A stretch of 6,273 nt of DNA, from positions 1 to 6,273 of the forward strand of contig CAMVJF010000107.1 of assembly GCA_947167725.1 (NCBI GenBank), read 5' to 3'. How positions within the stretch are numbered: position 1 is the stretch's first letter; the number at the start of each line of letters is the position of its first letter. The stretch is from an uncultured Clostridia bacterium. Its GTDB lineage: Bacteria; Bacillota; Clostridia; Oscillospirales; Oscillospiraceae. The translations under genes and the position numbers were made by a program. The notes beneath the pieces are model-generated. The model was given only the letters and a program-made list of their open reading frames with translations, was not told the DNA's origin and did no database searches. Positions 1 through 6,172 of the stretch are shown here, piece by piece.

Positions 1-1827
1 GATCTCCGGCGAGCGGAAGAATTCGCCGCCCTGCGCGGCCGCGACCGGGATGCCGCGGCGCAGCAGCGCGCGGCGGAAGGCCGCGCCCGCGCTGTTCGGC
101 GTGCGCAGCAGGATCGCGATATCACCCGGCCGCGCCGCCCGCACCGTATCGTCGTCCCTGACCGGGACGCCCTCGCGCAGCAGCCGTTCGATCTGCCGCG
201 CGGCGAAGTCCGCCTCGCGTTCGAGCTTATCGGGCGTCTCCTCGTCGTCCTCGTCCTTCGGTGCGCCGACGAGCAGCAGCTCAGGCTTTCTTCCCTCGCC
301 CCGATAGCCGGTCGCGCCGAAGCGCAGCGCGGCGTTGTCGTCATAGTCGATCTCGCCGAGCTCCCGCGACATACACGCGCCGAAGACCGCGTTCGCCGCC
401 GCGAGGATCTCGCGCCGCGAGCGGAAGTTCTCGCGCAGCGGCACGCGCCTCGGCTCGCCCTCCGCGGCGAGCGCGTAGTCGGCGTAAGCGTCGTACCTCC
501 TTGTGAAGATCCGCGGGTCGGCCAGACGGAAGCGGTAGATCGACTGCTTCACGTCGCCGACGAGGAAGAGGTTTTTCTCCTCTCTCGACACGGCGCGGAA
601 GATCGTGTCCTGCACCTCGCTGACGTCCTGGTACTCGTCGACCATCACCTCGGTATAGCGCGCCGCGACCGCGCGGGCGAGCTCCGTGGGGCTGTCGTCC
701 TCCGCGGTCAGCAGCCGCGCGGCGAGATGCTCGAGATCGGCGTAGTCCACGAAGGAGCCGCGCCGCTTGTCCCGCGCGTACTGCTCGTCGAACTTCAGCG
801 TCAGGCGCAGCAGCGCCTCCATCGCGTCGTGCGTCAGCGCCATGCCCGCGAGCAGCTTTCCCGAGGGCGAGGCCATCTCCTTTTCGATCCGGCCGCAGGC
901 CTTCTTGCAGGCCTCGCGCCGGGCCTTGATCTCCTCGGAGAGCGCCGGATCGGGGGATTTCGTCAGCCGTCCCAGCGTCGGGAAGGGGCTCGGGAGGCGC
1001 TCGCGCGCCGCGTCCCAGCCGCGTGCGAGCGCGCGCTCAAAGTCCCGCAGGGCCTCGGCCGTCGCCGCGACGGAAGCGCCGTAGGCCTTTTCGATCCTCT
1101 CCACGCCGCGCATCGCGCCCTGCAGGCGCTCCATCTCTCCGGCCCAGCAGGCCGCGCGGGCGCGCAGCGAGCCGAGCAGCTCCCTGCCCCAGGGCGTCCC
1201 GGCGACGTCGTCCGCGGGGGCGCTCAGCTGCGCGATCATGCGCTCGGCCCACCGCTCGGGCCGGGCGTGGCACTGCATCTTGCCGTGCAGCTCGAGCACG
1301 AGCTCGCACAGCCGCCGGTCGTCCCTGCCCGCGCCCACCGTGTCGGCGAGCGTAAGGAAGCCCGCGACCGTCTGCGGCGCGGCGTAGCAGGCGTTCATCG
1401 TCTTTTCGAGCGCCGCGCTCTTCATCGCGGCGGCGCGCTCCTCTTCGAGGATGCGGAAGTTCGGGTCGAGACCCGCGCTCTGGCAGTTCTGGCGCAGCAG
1501 CTCCGCGCAGAAGCCGTGGATCGTGCCGATCATGGCCCGGCGGCACAGCGCGCTCTGGCGGCGCAGATGGCGGTTGCCGGGCTCGTCCGCGATCGCCTTG
1601 GCGAGCTCGGCCATGACGCGGCCCTTCAGCTCGCCCGCGGCGGCGCGGGTGAAGGTGATGACGAGAAAGCTGTCGATGTCCTTGGGCGCGTCCGGGTCGC
1701 GGAGATAGCGCATCAGCCGCTCGGTGAGCACGCGGGTCTTGCCGCTGCCGGCGCCCGCGGAGACGAGCAGCGCGCTCCCGCGGCTTTCGATCGCGGCGCG
1801 CTGCGAGGGAGTGGGGTCGAAACTCAT
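1..1827 (-). CDS. addA: AddA, helicase-nuclease subunit A (N-terminal 609 residues; cut by window edge)
   Basis: AddA is the 3'-5' superfamily 1 helicase subunit of the AddAB complex. It unwinds double-strand DNA ends in the cytoplasm for RecA-dependent repair, and its C-terminal nuclease domain cuts the 3'-ended strand. The visible 609 codons are open throughout and carry the helicase motifs in order: Q-motif-like TPSQRAAI (residues 6-13, Q9); Walker A SAGAGSGKT (23-31); motif Ia TFTRAAAGEL (58-67); TIHGF (102-106); SFVDYADL (358-365); Walker B DEYQD (397-401); GDVKQSIYRFR (424-434, a UvrD/AddA signature); and LRENFRS (464-470). The Bacillus homologue is about 1230 residues, so roughly half is present. 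The rest of the second RecA-like domain and the RecB-type nuclease lie beyond position 1. The ATG overlaps the addB stop as ATGA and has AAGGAGG nine bases upstream, which fixes the start. Identity is seen from motifs and supported by the adjacent addB. Truncation is due only to the window edge. Confidence 0.97.
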   Translation of the reverse strand, partial: MSFDPTPSQRAAIESRGSALLVSAGAGSGKTRVLTERLMRYLRDPDAPKDIDSFLVITFTRAAAGELKGRVMAELAKAIADEPGNRHLRRQSALCRRAMIGTIHGFCAELLRQNCQSAGLDPNFRILEEERAAAMKSAALEKTMNACYAAPQTVAGFLTLADTVGAGRDDRRLCELVLELHGKMQCHARPERWAERMIAQLSAPADDVAGTPWGRELLGSLRARAACWAGEMERLQGAMRGVERIEKAYGASVAATAEALRDFERALARGWDAARERLPSPFPTLGRLTKSPDPALSEEIKARREACKKACGRIEKEMASPSGKLLAGMALTHDAMEALLRLTLKFDEQYARDKRRGSFVDYADLEHLAARLLTAEDDSPTELARAVAARYTEVMVDEYQDVSEVQDTIFRAVSREEKNLFLVGDVKQSIYRFRLADPRIFTRRYDAYADYALAAEGEPRRVPLRENFRSRREILAAANAVFGACMSRELGEIDYDDNAALRFGATGYRGEGRKPELLLVGAPKDEDDEETPDKLEREADFAARQIERLLREGVPVRDDDTVRAARPGDIAILLRTPNSAGAAFRRALLRRGIPVAAAQGGEFFRSPEI

Positions 1828-4800
1828 GCCTCCTCGCCTCCTTCCAGTCTGGCCCAGACCTTGTCGGCCGCGAGCTTCGGCAGGTAGCGGCTCTTCTCGC
1901 CGCCCTCGCCGTCGACGAAGCGGCAGGCCTCGGCGAAGTCGCAGTTTTCGCAGGCCGTGTCGTTCTGCGAGCGGAAATAGGGGTCGGCGCTGATCGTCCC
2001 GCGGCGCAGCTCCCCGGCCATGTTTTTCAGTGTCTTTTTGATATGGCGGTACAGCAGCCCCATCCGTTCGGCCGAGGCGAAGGTCTCGCCGCTGGGCTTG
2101 CCGCCGCGCAGCTTCATCGGGATATAGAGCTTGTCCTCGCCCTTCTCCCAGGCTTCGATCAGCGCCGGATCGTCGAGCACGAGCCCGCTGCGGCGCAGCT
2201 CGCGTTTGAGCTGGGCGTCGATTGCGTCCGTGTCGTCCCCGGCGTCTACGGCGGCCATCGCGCTGCGCGCCGGGACGTACATCACGCCCGCGGGCACGAT
2301 CTCGCGGCCGTAGCGTTCCGCGCCCTCCTCGGAAAGCGCGAAGAGATAGAGGAGCATCTGCAGTCCCATGCCGTACCACACGTCTCCGAGGGAGAATTCC
2401 TTCCGCCCGGTCTTATAGTCCACCACGCGAAGAAAGAGCTTCCCCTCGTGCAGCCAGCCGTCCACGCGGTCGGCCACGCCGATGAGCCGCATACGCTCCT
2501 CGCCCTCGCCGAGGAGCACCGGCGGCATCACCGCCGCGTCGGCGAAGTTCAGCTCAAAGTCCAGCGGCTCGAAGTCCGAGCGCCGCAGTTCCGCGGCCAT
2601 GTCTCCCACGATCTGCCGCACGTCGCGGCGCAGACGGTTGAAGAGGTGACGGAAGCGCTCGCTTTTCTCGGCGAAGCCGCCGAGCTCCTTTTCGATATAT
2701 TCCTCGATCGCGCGCTCCGTGAGCGCGTCGAGCTCCCCGTCCCCGACGGCGGCAAAGCCGCCGCGTGCGCGCACCTCTCTGGCCGTGCTCTCGAGCACGG
2801 CGTGGACGAAGGTGCCGATCTCCGGCGGACGGAAGTCCGCGGGCTCGTAGGGTCTGGCCTTGAGCCCGTACTGGCAGAAATAGGAGAATTTGCACTTGGC
2901 AAACTGGTCGATCCGCGAGGCGGAGAGCCGCGGCGTCCCGCCGTAGAGCGCGTCGACCGCCTTCCGCGAGAGCCGTCCCCGGCTCTGCGCGGCGGCGCGG
3001 CGCAGCGCCGCGAGGCGCTCCGGCGCGGCGGCGGCGAAATAATCCGCCGCGGCGCGGGCGCGTCCGTCGACGGAGGCGGCCGCGCAGAGCGACAGCGCAC
3101 TTGAGACGGAAGCGGCGCGCGCCTCGACGAGGTCCGCGCGCTCGATCGGGCGCGAGAGCAGGGCGGCGGCGCGCTCCATCACGAAGCTCGGCCGCTGCTC
3201 GCCGCCCTCGTCGGCGGCCGCGGCGAAGCTCATCGCCAGGCTCTCCGAGGGCAGGGACAGGCAGTTGTAGATCAGCGAGAACTCCCGCCAGAGCTCGTCC
3301 TCCCCGGCGCCGCCGAGGTCGATGCCGAGCTCGAGCAGCCGCGCGCGCTCCTCCTCGGAGAACACGCCGCCCTGCTCGGCCGCGGCGGGCAGACGCGCGT
3401 CGGAGGCCCCCAGCACGATCAGATGCCGGATCGCTCTGCGGCGCATGCGGTCAAAGTCGCCTGCCGTGACCGAGTCGAGCGTGACGGGGATCGTGCCGAC
3501 GTCGTACTGCGAGAGCATCGCGGTGAAGAGCCGGCCGAATTCCTCCGCCTCCATCTCGCTCTCGCCCAGCACAGCGGCGCTCTGCTCGAGCGCCGTGAGC
3601 GTGATCTCCCAGAGCTGCGCCGTCTCCGCGGCGTCGCTTTCCCGTCCGGCGGCGGCGAGCGCGGCGGCGCGCGCGTCGAGCCTCTCGTCGAGCTTCAGCT
3701 CCAGCAGCAGCCCCGCGAGCGCGGAGGCGTGCTCCTCCGCCGTTTTGGCGGCTCTCCCTCGCCGTGCGAAGCGCTGCAGCGGCTCGGCCACGCGGCGGCG
3801 CAGCGCGTTGATGCGTCCCAGACGCTCCTCGCTCTTCTCGTCGAATTCCGCGCCGTAGCCCTCGGGATGCTGCCGCCAGTCGCTCTCGCGCGCCCAGGCG
3901 GGGGCGCGGAGCTGCCATTTATAAAGGTAGTTCTCCAGCTCGTCGCACTCCTCGGTCGACAGACCGACGAGGCCGCTGCGCAGATAATCCGTCACGTCGT
4001 CGAGATCCCAGCCGCCGCACACGATCTCGTAGGCCGAGGCGATCAGCGCGGGCAGGGGCTTCGAGAGCAGCTCGCTTTTGCGCGCCGTATAGAGCGGCAC
4101 GCCGTAATGCGCGAAGACGCTCTCGAGCGTCCGACGATAGTCCTCGAAGCCGCGGACGGCCACGGCGATATCGCGCCAGCGGCATCCCCGCTCGCGCACC
4201 AGCTCGAGCGCGCGGGCCGCGGCGAGCTCGCATTCCGCCGAGATCGCCGGCGCGCCGGCGAGGCGCACGCAGTCCGTCTCGCCCTCGAACTTCGCCGCGC
4301 GGTAGTCGAACAGATGCTCCGTGAGATATTCGAGCGCGCGCAGCCTGTCCCCGCGCTGTTCCGAGCGCTCGAGCTGCACCGCGCAGCCGAGCTCCTTCGC
4401 CGCGCCGAGCAGACGGCGCGCCGCGACGCGCGACAGGGCGAAGACCTCCTCGCCGCCGTCGGTTTCGTCGAGCGTGAGGCAAACCGTGACCGCGGCGCCG
4501 CGCGCGAGCATCGCGCGGATGATCTCGTGTTCCTGCCGCGTAAAATCGAGGAAGCCGTCGATATAGATCCTCTCATCCTCGCCCACGGCTCCCTCGCGGA
4601 GCTTCGCGGCGAGCAGATCGAGACGCTGCGCCGGGTCGGCGCGGCCGTTGGAGACCACGGCGTCGTAGCTCTCGAGCACCAGCGCCATGTCCCACAGCTT
4701 TTCGCCGAGGGCGCCTCCGGCCGTCTCCGCGGCGGCGTAGAGCGCCTCGGGCGTGATGCAGGCGCTCTTGCACTCGTCCACGGCGGCGAGCAGGGCGCTC

Positions 4801-5150
4801 TGCATCTCGGCGCGCCTCGCAGCCGCGCCGTAGAGCTTCAGCCGGGTGGAGATCTGGCTCAGCGCGCGGGCCATGCACAGCATCCGTCCGCCCTTGTCGA
4901 GCCAGTCGGCGGCCGCGCCGCCTCTCTCGGCGAGCACGCGGCGGGCAAGTCCCGTGAAGCTGAAGACCTCGGCGTAGAGTGAGAGGCGGTCGCCGCAGCG
5001 TTCGCAGAGCTCGCGCTCCGCCTCGTGGCTGTATTGCTCGGGCACGATGAGCATGCTGCCGCCGCGGCCCTCCCGGACCGCTTCCGCGATCTCGCCGATG
5101 ACGGCGGCGGTCTTGCCGCTGCCCGCCCGGCCGATGATCAGTCTCAGCAT
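1824..5150 (-). CDS. addB: AddB, helicase-nuclease subunit B with Fe-S nuclease domain
   Basis: AddB is the partner of AddA in double-strand-end resection. In the family it carries an inactive helicase-like core involved in Chi recognition and a nuclease that cuts the 5'-ended strand. At 1108 residues it is near the family length (about 1170 in Bacillus). Visible features are Walker A GRAGSGKT (7-14), the N-terminal block IVPEQYSHEAE soon after, IYIDGFLDFT around D198, and VLGASDARLP around 579-588. The C-terminal RecB-like nuclease has GTFVH (H783), GVADRVD (891-897), DYKTG (911-915, putative metal ligand D911 and catalytic K913) and QMLLY (Q931 and Y935, QxxxY). Four cysteines match the AddB iron-sulfur staple: C753 in AKCKFSYF, then C1067, C1070 and C1076 as CxxCxxxxxC. 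All nuclease and cluster residues are present, so the protein looks active. The gene starts 39 bp after the ttcA-like stop and overlaps addA by four bases. An SD-like GAGGGGG lies seven bases before the ATG. Confidence 0.98.
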   Translation of the reverse strand: MLRLIIGRAGSGKTAAVIGEIAEAVREGRGGSMLIVPEQYSHEAERELCERCGDRLSLYAEVFSFTGLARRVLAERGGAAADWLDKGGRMLCMARALSQISTRLKLYGAAARRAEMQSALLAAVDECKSACITPEALYAAAETAGGALGEKLWDMALVLESYDAVVSNGRADPAQRLDLLAAKLREGAVGEDERIYIDGFLDFTRQEHEIIRAMLARGAAVTVCLTLDETDGGEEVFALSRVAARRLLGAAKELGCAVQLERSEQRGDRLRALEYLTEHLFDYRAAKFEGETDCVRLAGAPAISAECELAAARALELVRERGCRWRDIAVAVRGFEDYRRTLESVFAHYGVPLYTARKSELLSKPLPALIASAYEIVCGGWDLDDVTDYLRSGLVGLSTEECDELENYLYKWQLRAPAWARESDWRQHPEGYGAEFDEKSEERLGRINALRRRVAEPLQRFARRGRAAKTAEEHASALAGLLLELKLDERLDARAAALAAAGRESDAAETAQLWEITLTALEQSAAVLGESEMEAEEFGRLFTAMLSQYDVGTIPVTLDSVTAGDFDRMRRRAIRHLIVLGASDARLPAAAEQGGVFSEEERARLLELGIDLGGAGEDELWREFSLIYNCLSLPSESLAMSFAAAADEGGEQRPSFVMERAAALLSRPIERADLVEARAASVSSALSLCAAASVDGRARAAADYFAAAAPERLAALRRAAAQSRGRLSRKAVDALYGGTPRLSASRIDQFAKCKFSYFCQYGLKARPYEPADFRPPEIGTFVHAVLESTAREVRARGGFAAVGDGELDALTERAIEEYIEKELGGFAEKSERFRHLFNRLRRDVRQIVGDMAAELRRSDFEPLDFELNFADAAVMPPVLLGEGEERMRLIGVADRVDGWLHEGKLFLRVVDYKTGRKEFSLGDVWYGMGLQMLLYLFALSEEGAERYGREIVPAGVMYVPARSAMAAVDAGDDTDAIDAQLKRELRRSGLVLDDPALIEAWEKGEDKLYIPMKLRGGKPSGETFASAERMGLLYRHIKKTLKNMAGELRRGTISADPYFRSQNDTACENCDFAEACRFVDGEGGEKSRYLPKLAADKVWARLEGGEEA
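1837..1843 (-). promoter_or_regulatory. Ribosome binding site of addA inside the addB 3' end
   Basis: A full-consensus AAGGAGG on the minus strand lies nine bases before the addA ATG and encodes part of the addB C-terminal LEGGEEA. Together with the ATGA overlap it indicates translational coupling. A second GGAGG at 1829-1833 is only one base from the ATG and is probably not used. Confidence 0.85.
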
Positions 5151-5157
5151 CCTCTTT

Positions 5158-5164
5158 CCCCCTC
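5158..5164 (-). promoter_or_regulatory. Ribosome binding site of addB
   Basis: GAGGGGG on the minus strand, seven bases before the addB ATG, lies within the short gap after the ttcA-like stop. A second purine run (AAGAGG) abuts the ATG but is too close to serve as a site. Confidence 0.6.
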
Positions 5165-5179
5165 TCTCACGCGGTTTCC

Positions 5180-5202
5180 ATCCCGGATATCAGATCCCGG
5201 AT
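5180..5202. repeat. Pair of 9-bp palindromic direct repeats at the ttcA-addB junction
   Basis: ATCCCGGAT occurs at 5180-5188 and again at 5194-5202, separated by ATCAG. Each copy is an odd palindrome (ATCC-C-GGAT), so the two can also pair with each other to give eight base pairs around one central mismatch with a five-base loop. The second copy overlaps the last codons of the ttcA-like gene and the loop contains bases of its stop codon. No U-run follows on the minus strand, so it is not a standard terminator. At most it is an RNA hairpin between the two genes. Confidence 0.45.
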
Positions 5203-5960
5203 CTTTCGACTCCGTTCTTTCTGTCGTGCCAGCTCACGTCCGGCTCCCAGCCGGCGAGCGGCAGACGCTGCATCGCGCCGAAGATCTTGGATTTCATATC
5301 CGGATACTCCGCGCTCATCGCGGCGAGGAGCTTCTTGATCTCATAGCGCTTCGAGCCCTTGTCCATCGGACAGGGGTTTTCGACCACCGGCAGCCGCAGC
5401 GCCTCGGCCAGATTGGCGATCCTCTTCTCCCCCGCGTAGACGAGCGGCCGGATCTGCGTGACGCCCGAGCGGTCGAGATAGGTCACGGGGCGGAAGCAGC
5501 TCAGCCGCCCCTCGAAGAGCAGCGAGAGCATGAAGGTCTCCACCGCGTCGTCGAAGTGGTGGCCCAGCGCGAGCTTGGAGATCCCGCGCGCGCGGATCGC
5601 GTCGTTGAGCGCGCCGCGCCGCATCTTCGCGCACAGCGAGCAGGGGTTGTCCTCCCGCCGCACGTCGAAGACGATCTCCCTGATGTCGGTTTTAAGACAG
5701 GTATAGGGGATCTCCCGCTCCGCGCACAGCGCCCTCACCGGCGCGAAGTCCATGCCCTCGAAGCCGAGCTCGACCGTGATCGCCTCGAGCGTGAAGGGCA
5801 GGGGATAGAAGCTCCTGAGGTGATCCAGCGCCAGGAGCAGCACCAGACTGTCCTTGCCCCCCGAGACGCCGACGGCGACCGTATCGCCCGCCTCGATCAT
5901 ATGATAGTCGTCCACCGCGCGCCGCACGGTACCGGTGAATTCGTTGAGCAGCTTATCCAT
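5190..5960 (-). CDS. ttcA: TtcA-family PP-loop ATPase, probable tRNA 2-thiocytidine synthetase-like protein
   Basis: This is a 256-residue cytoplasmic adenine-nucleotide alpha-hydrolase of the TtcA/TilS group. Characterised TtcA uses ATP, an Fe-S cluster and a sulfur donor to convert cytidine 32 of certain tRNAs to 2-thiocytidine. Visible here are the PP-loop VSGGKDS (32-38), CSLC (C107, C110) followed by AKMRRGAL, the LGHHFDD block (132-138), RPLVY (171-175), and a third cysteine in ENPCPMDKGSKR (C197). C107, C110 and C197 correspond in arrangement to the three cluster ligands of E. coli TtcA (C122, C125, C222). Unlike the enterobacterial protein, C197 is not followed by a second CxxC cysteine, and the protein is shorter (E. 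coli TtcA is about 310 residues). The ATG has GGAG six bases upstream. The gene probably leads an operon with addB and addA. The family is confident, but the substrate (C32 thiolation versus another tRNA thiolation) is inferred. TilS is less likely because of the cysteine set and the lack of a long C-terminal domain. Confidence 0.85.
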   Translation of the reverse strand: MDKLLNEFTGTVRRAVDDYHMIEAGDTVAVGVSGGKDSLVLLLALDHLRSFYPLPFTLEAITVELGFEGMDFAPVRALCAEREIPYTCLKTDIREIVFDVRREDNPCSLCAKMRRGALNDAIRARGISKLALGHHFDDAVETFMLSLLFEGRLSCFRPVTYLDRSGVTQIRPLVYAGEKRIANLAEALRLPVVENPCPMDKGSKRYEIKKLLAAMSAEYPDMKSKIFGAMQRLPLAGWEPDVSWHDRKNGVERSGI

Positions 5961-5966
5961 GGCGTT

Positions 5967-5971
5967 CTCCG
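5967..5971 (-). promoter_or_regulatory. Ribosome binding site of the ttcA-like gene
   Basis: On the minus strand, CGGAG is followed by six bases and then the ATG at 5960. It supports the chosen start. Further upstream lies a T-rich leader. Confidence 0.7.
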
Positions 5972-6000
5972 TGAAAAAATAAAAAACCGTTTTCAGTATT

Positions 6001-6040
6001 TGAGAGATATCGCGAGCATTTACGAGATTTTGCGAGATTT
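6001..6040. repeat. Four 10-bp direct repeats, exactly helically phased
   Basis: Four consecutive 10-base units start at 6001, 6011, 6021 and 6031: TGAGAGATAT, CGCGAGCATT, TACGAGATTT and TGCGAGATTT. The approximate consensus is T-R-C-G-A-G-A-T-T-T. The GAG core ends at 6006, 6016, 6026 and 6036 with no drift. The array is flanked by ATTTG (5998-6002) and CAAAT (6041-6045) as an inverted pair. It sits 24 bp upstream of the rplM -35 and 41 bp upstream of the ttcA-like ATG, inside the shared divergent region. Confidence 0.7.
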
Positions 6041-6063
6041 CAAATTCAGAATTAAAAAACCTG

Positions 6064-6092
6064 TTGACAGGGCAAAAACCCTGTGATATAAA
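6064..6092 (+). promoter_or_regulatory. Sigma-A promoter of rplM
   Basis: The -35 is a perfect TTGACA (6064-6069). After a 17-base spacer comes TATAAA (6087-6092), one mismatch from TATAAT, preceded by TGA (6084-6086), which gives an extended -10 (TGn). An AT-rich stretch just upstream (about 6041-6059, with AATTCAGAATTAAAAAA) could act as an UP element. Transcription should start near 6098-6100, giving a leader of about 75 bases before the rplM ATG. This is the strongest promoter in the window and fits a ribosomal protein gene. Confidence 0.9.
6067..6084. repeat. Perfect inverted repeat overlapping the rplM -35 and spacer
   Basis: ACAGGG (6067-6072), a six-base centre CAAAAA, and CCCTGT (6079-6084) form a perfect 6+6 inverted repeat. 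A further CCTGT at 6060-6064 forms a second, smaller inverted repeat with ACAGG (two-base centre TG), and it lies exactly 20 bp from the CCTGT at 6080-6084. The left arm shares ACA with the -35 hexamer, and the right arm ends in the T of the extended -10. This placement would suit an operator, but the short length means chance is possible. No regulator is encoded in the window. Confidence 0.55.
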
Positions 6093-6098
6093 GAGAAA

Positions 6099-6129
6099 GC
6101 TCGCTTGTAGGACATTTTATCAAGCGCGC
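6099..6129 (+). promoter_or_regulatory. Hairpin at the start of the rplM 5' leader
   Basis: GCTCGCTTG (6099-6107) pairs with CAAGCGCGC (6121-6129) across a 13-base loop, with a single T-C mismatch, giving eight base pairs. The predicted transcription start falls at or next to the stem base. Downstream, GCCT (6128-6131) can alternatively pair with AGGC (6162-6165), which overlaps the Shine-Dalgarno; that would compete with the outer end of this stem. Structured leaders upstream of rplM are known in Firmicutes (the L13 leader family) and are thought to mediate ribosomal-protein feedback. I could not align this one to that family, so it is a candidate only. No U-tract follows, so it is not a terminator. 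Confidence 0.5.
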
Positions 6130-6159
6130 CTGAAAAAGTCAAAACAATTGATTCTATAC

Positions 6160-6164
6160 GGAGG
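6160..6164 (+). promoter_or_regulatory. Ribosome binding site of rplM
   Basis: GGAGG lies eight bases before the ATG at 6173. It decides this start over the second in-frame ATG four codons later. Confidence 0.9.
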
Positions 6165-6172
6165 CTCAAACT

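Noticed and set aside
1037..1546. 169-codon minus-strand frame inside addA
   Set aside because: It is an alternative frame of addA. The true frame here reads TIHGF and other helicase motifs without interruption, so there is no frameshift.
727..1887. 386-codon open frame on the plus strand opposite addA
   Set aside because: It is antisense to the addA helicase core, crosses the addA-addB junction, has low-complexity composition and shows no family motif.
2043..3104. 353-codon open frame on the plus strand opposite the addB nuclease domain
   Set aside because: It is a shadow of the nuclease and Fe-S region of addB. It is His- and Arg-rich with no domain signature and no convincing start context.
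3423..4982. 519-codon open frame on the plus strand opposite addB
   Set aside because: It lies entirely antisense to a confidently identified addB with intact motifs. It is rich in Arg, Ala, Leu and Glu with no recognisable domain. GC-rich genes commonly leave long stop-free antisense frames.
5977..5995. AAAACCGTTTT with adjacent A/T runs as a terminator near the ttcA start
   Set aside because: The palindrome has no loop and only a weak A-T stem, and it lies in the leader just upstream of a gene rather than after one.
6067..6084. Inverted repeat as a rho-independent terminator
   Set aside because: On the plus strand it is followed by GATATAAAG rather than a T-run. On the minus strand the nearest T-run is separated by CAACAGG. 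It also coincides with promoter elements.
5025..6086. 353-codon open frame on the plus strand crossing addB, the ttcA-like gene and the divergent region
   Set aside because: It is antisense to two real genes and runs into the rplM promoter. Its C-terminal part translates the AT-rich repeats, so it cannot be a conserved protein.
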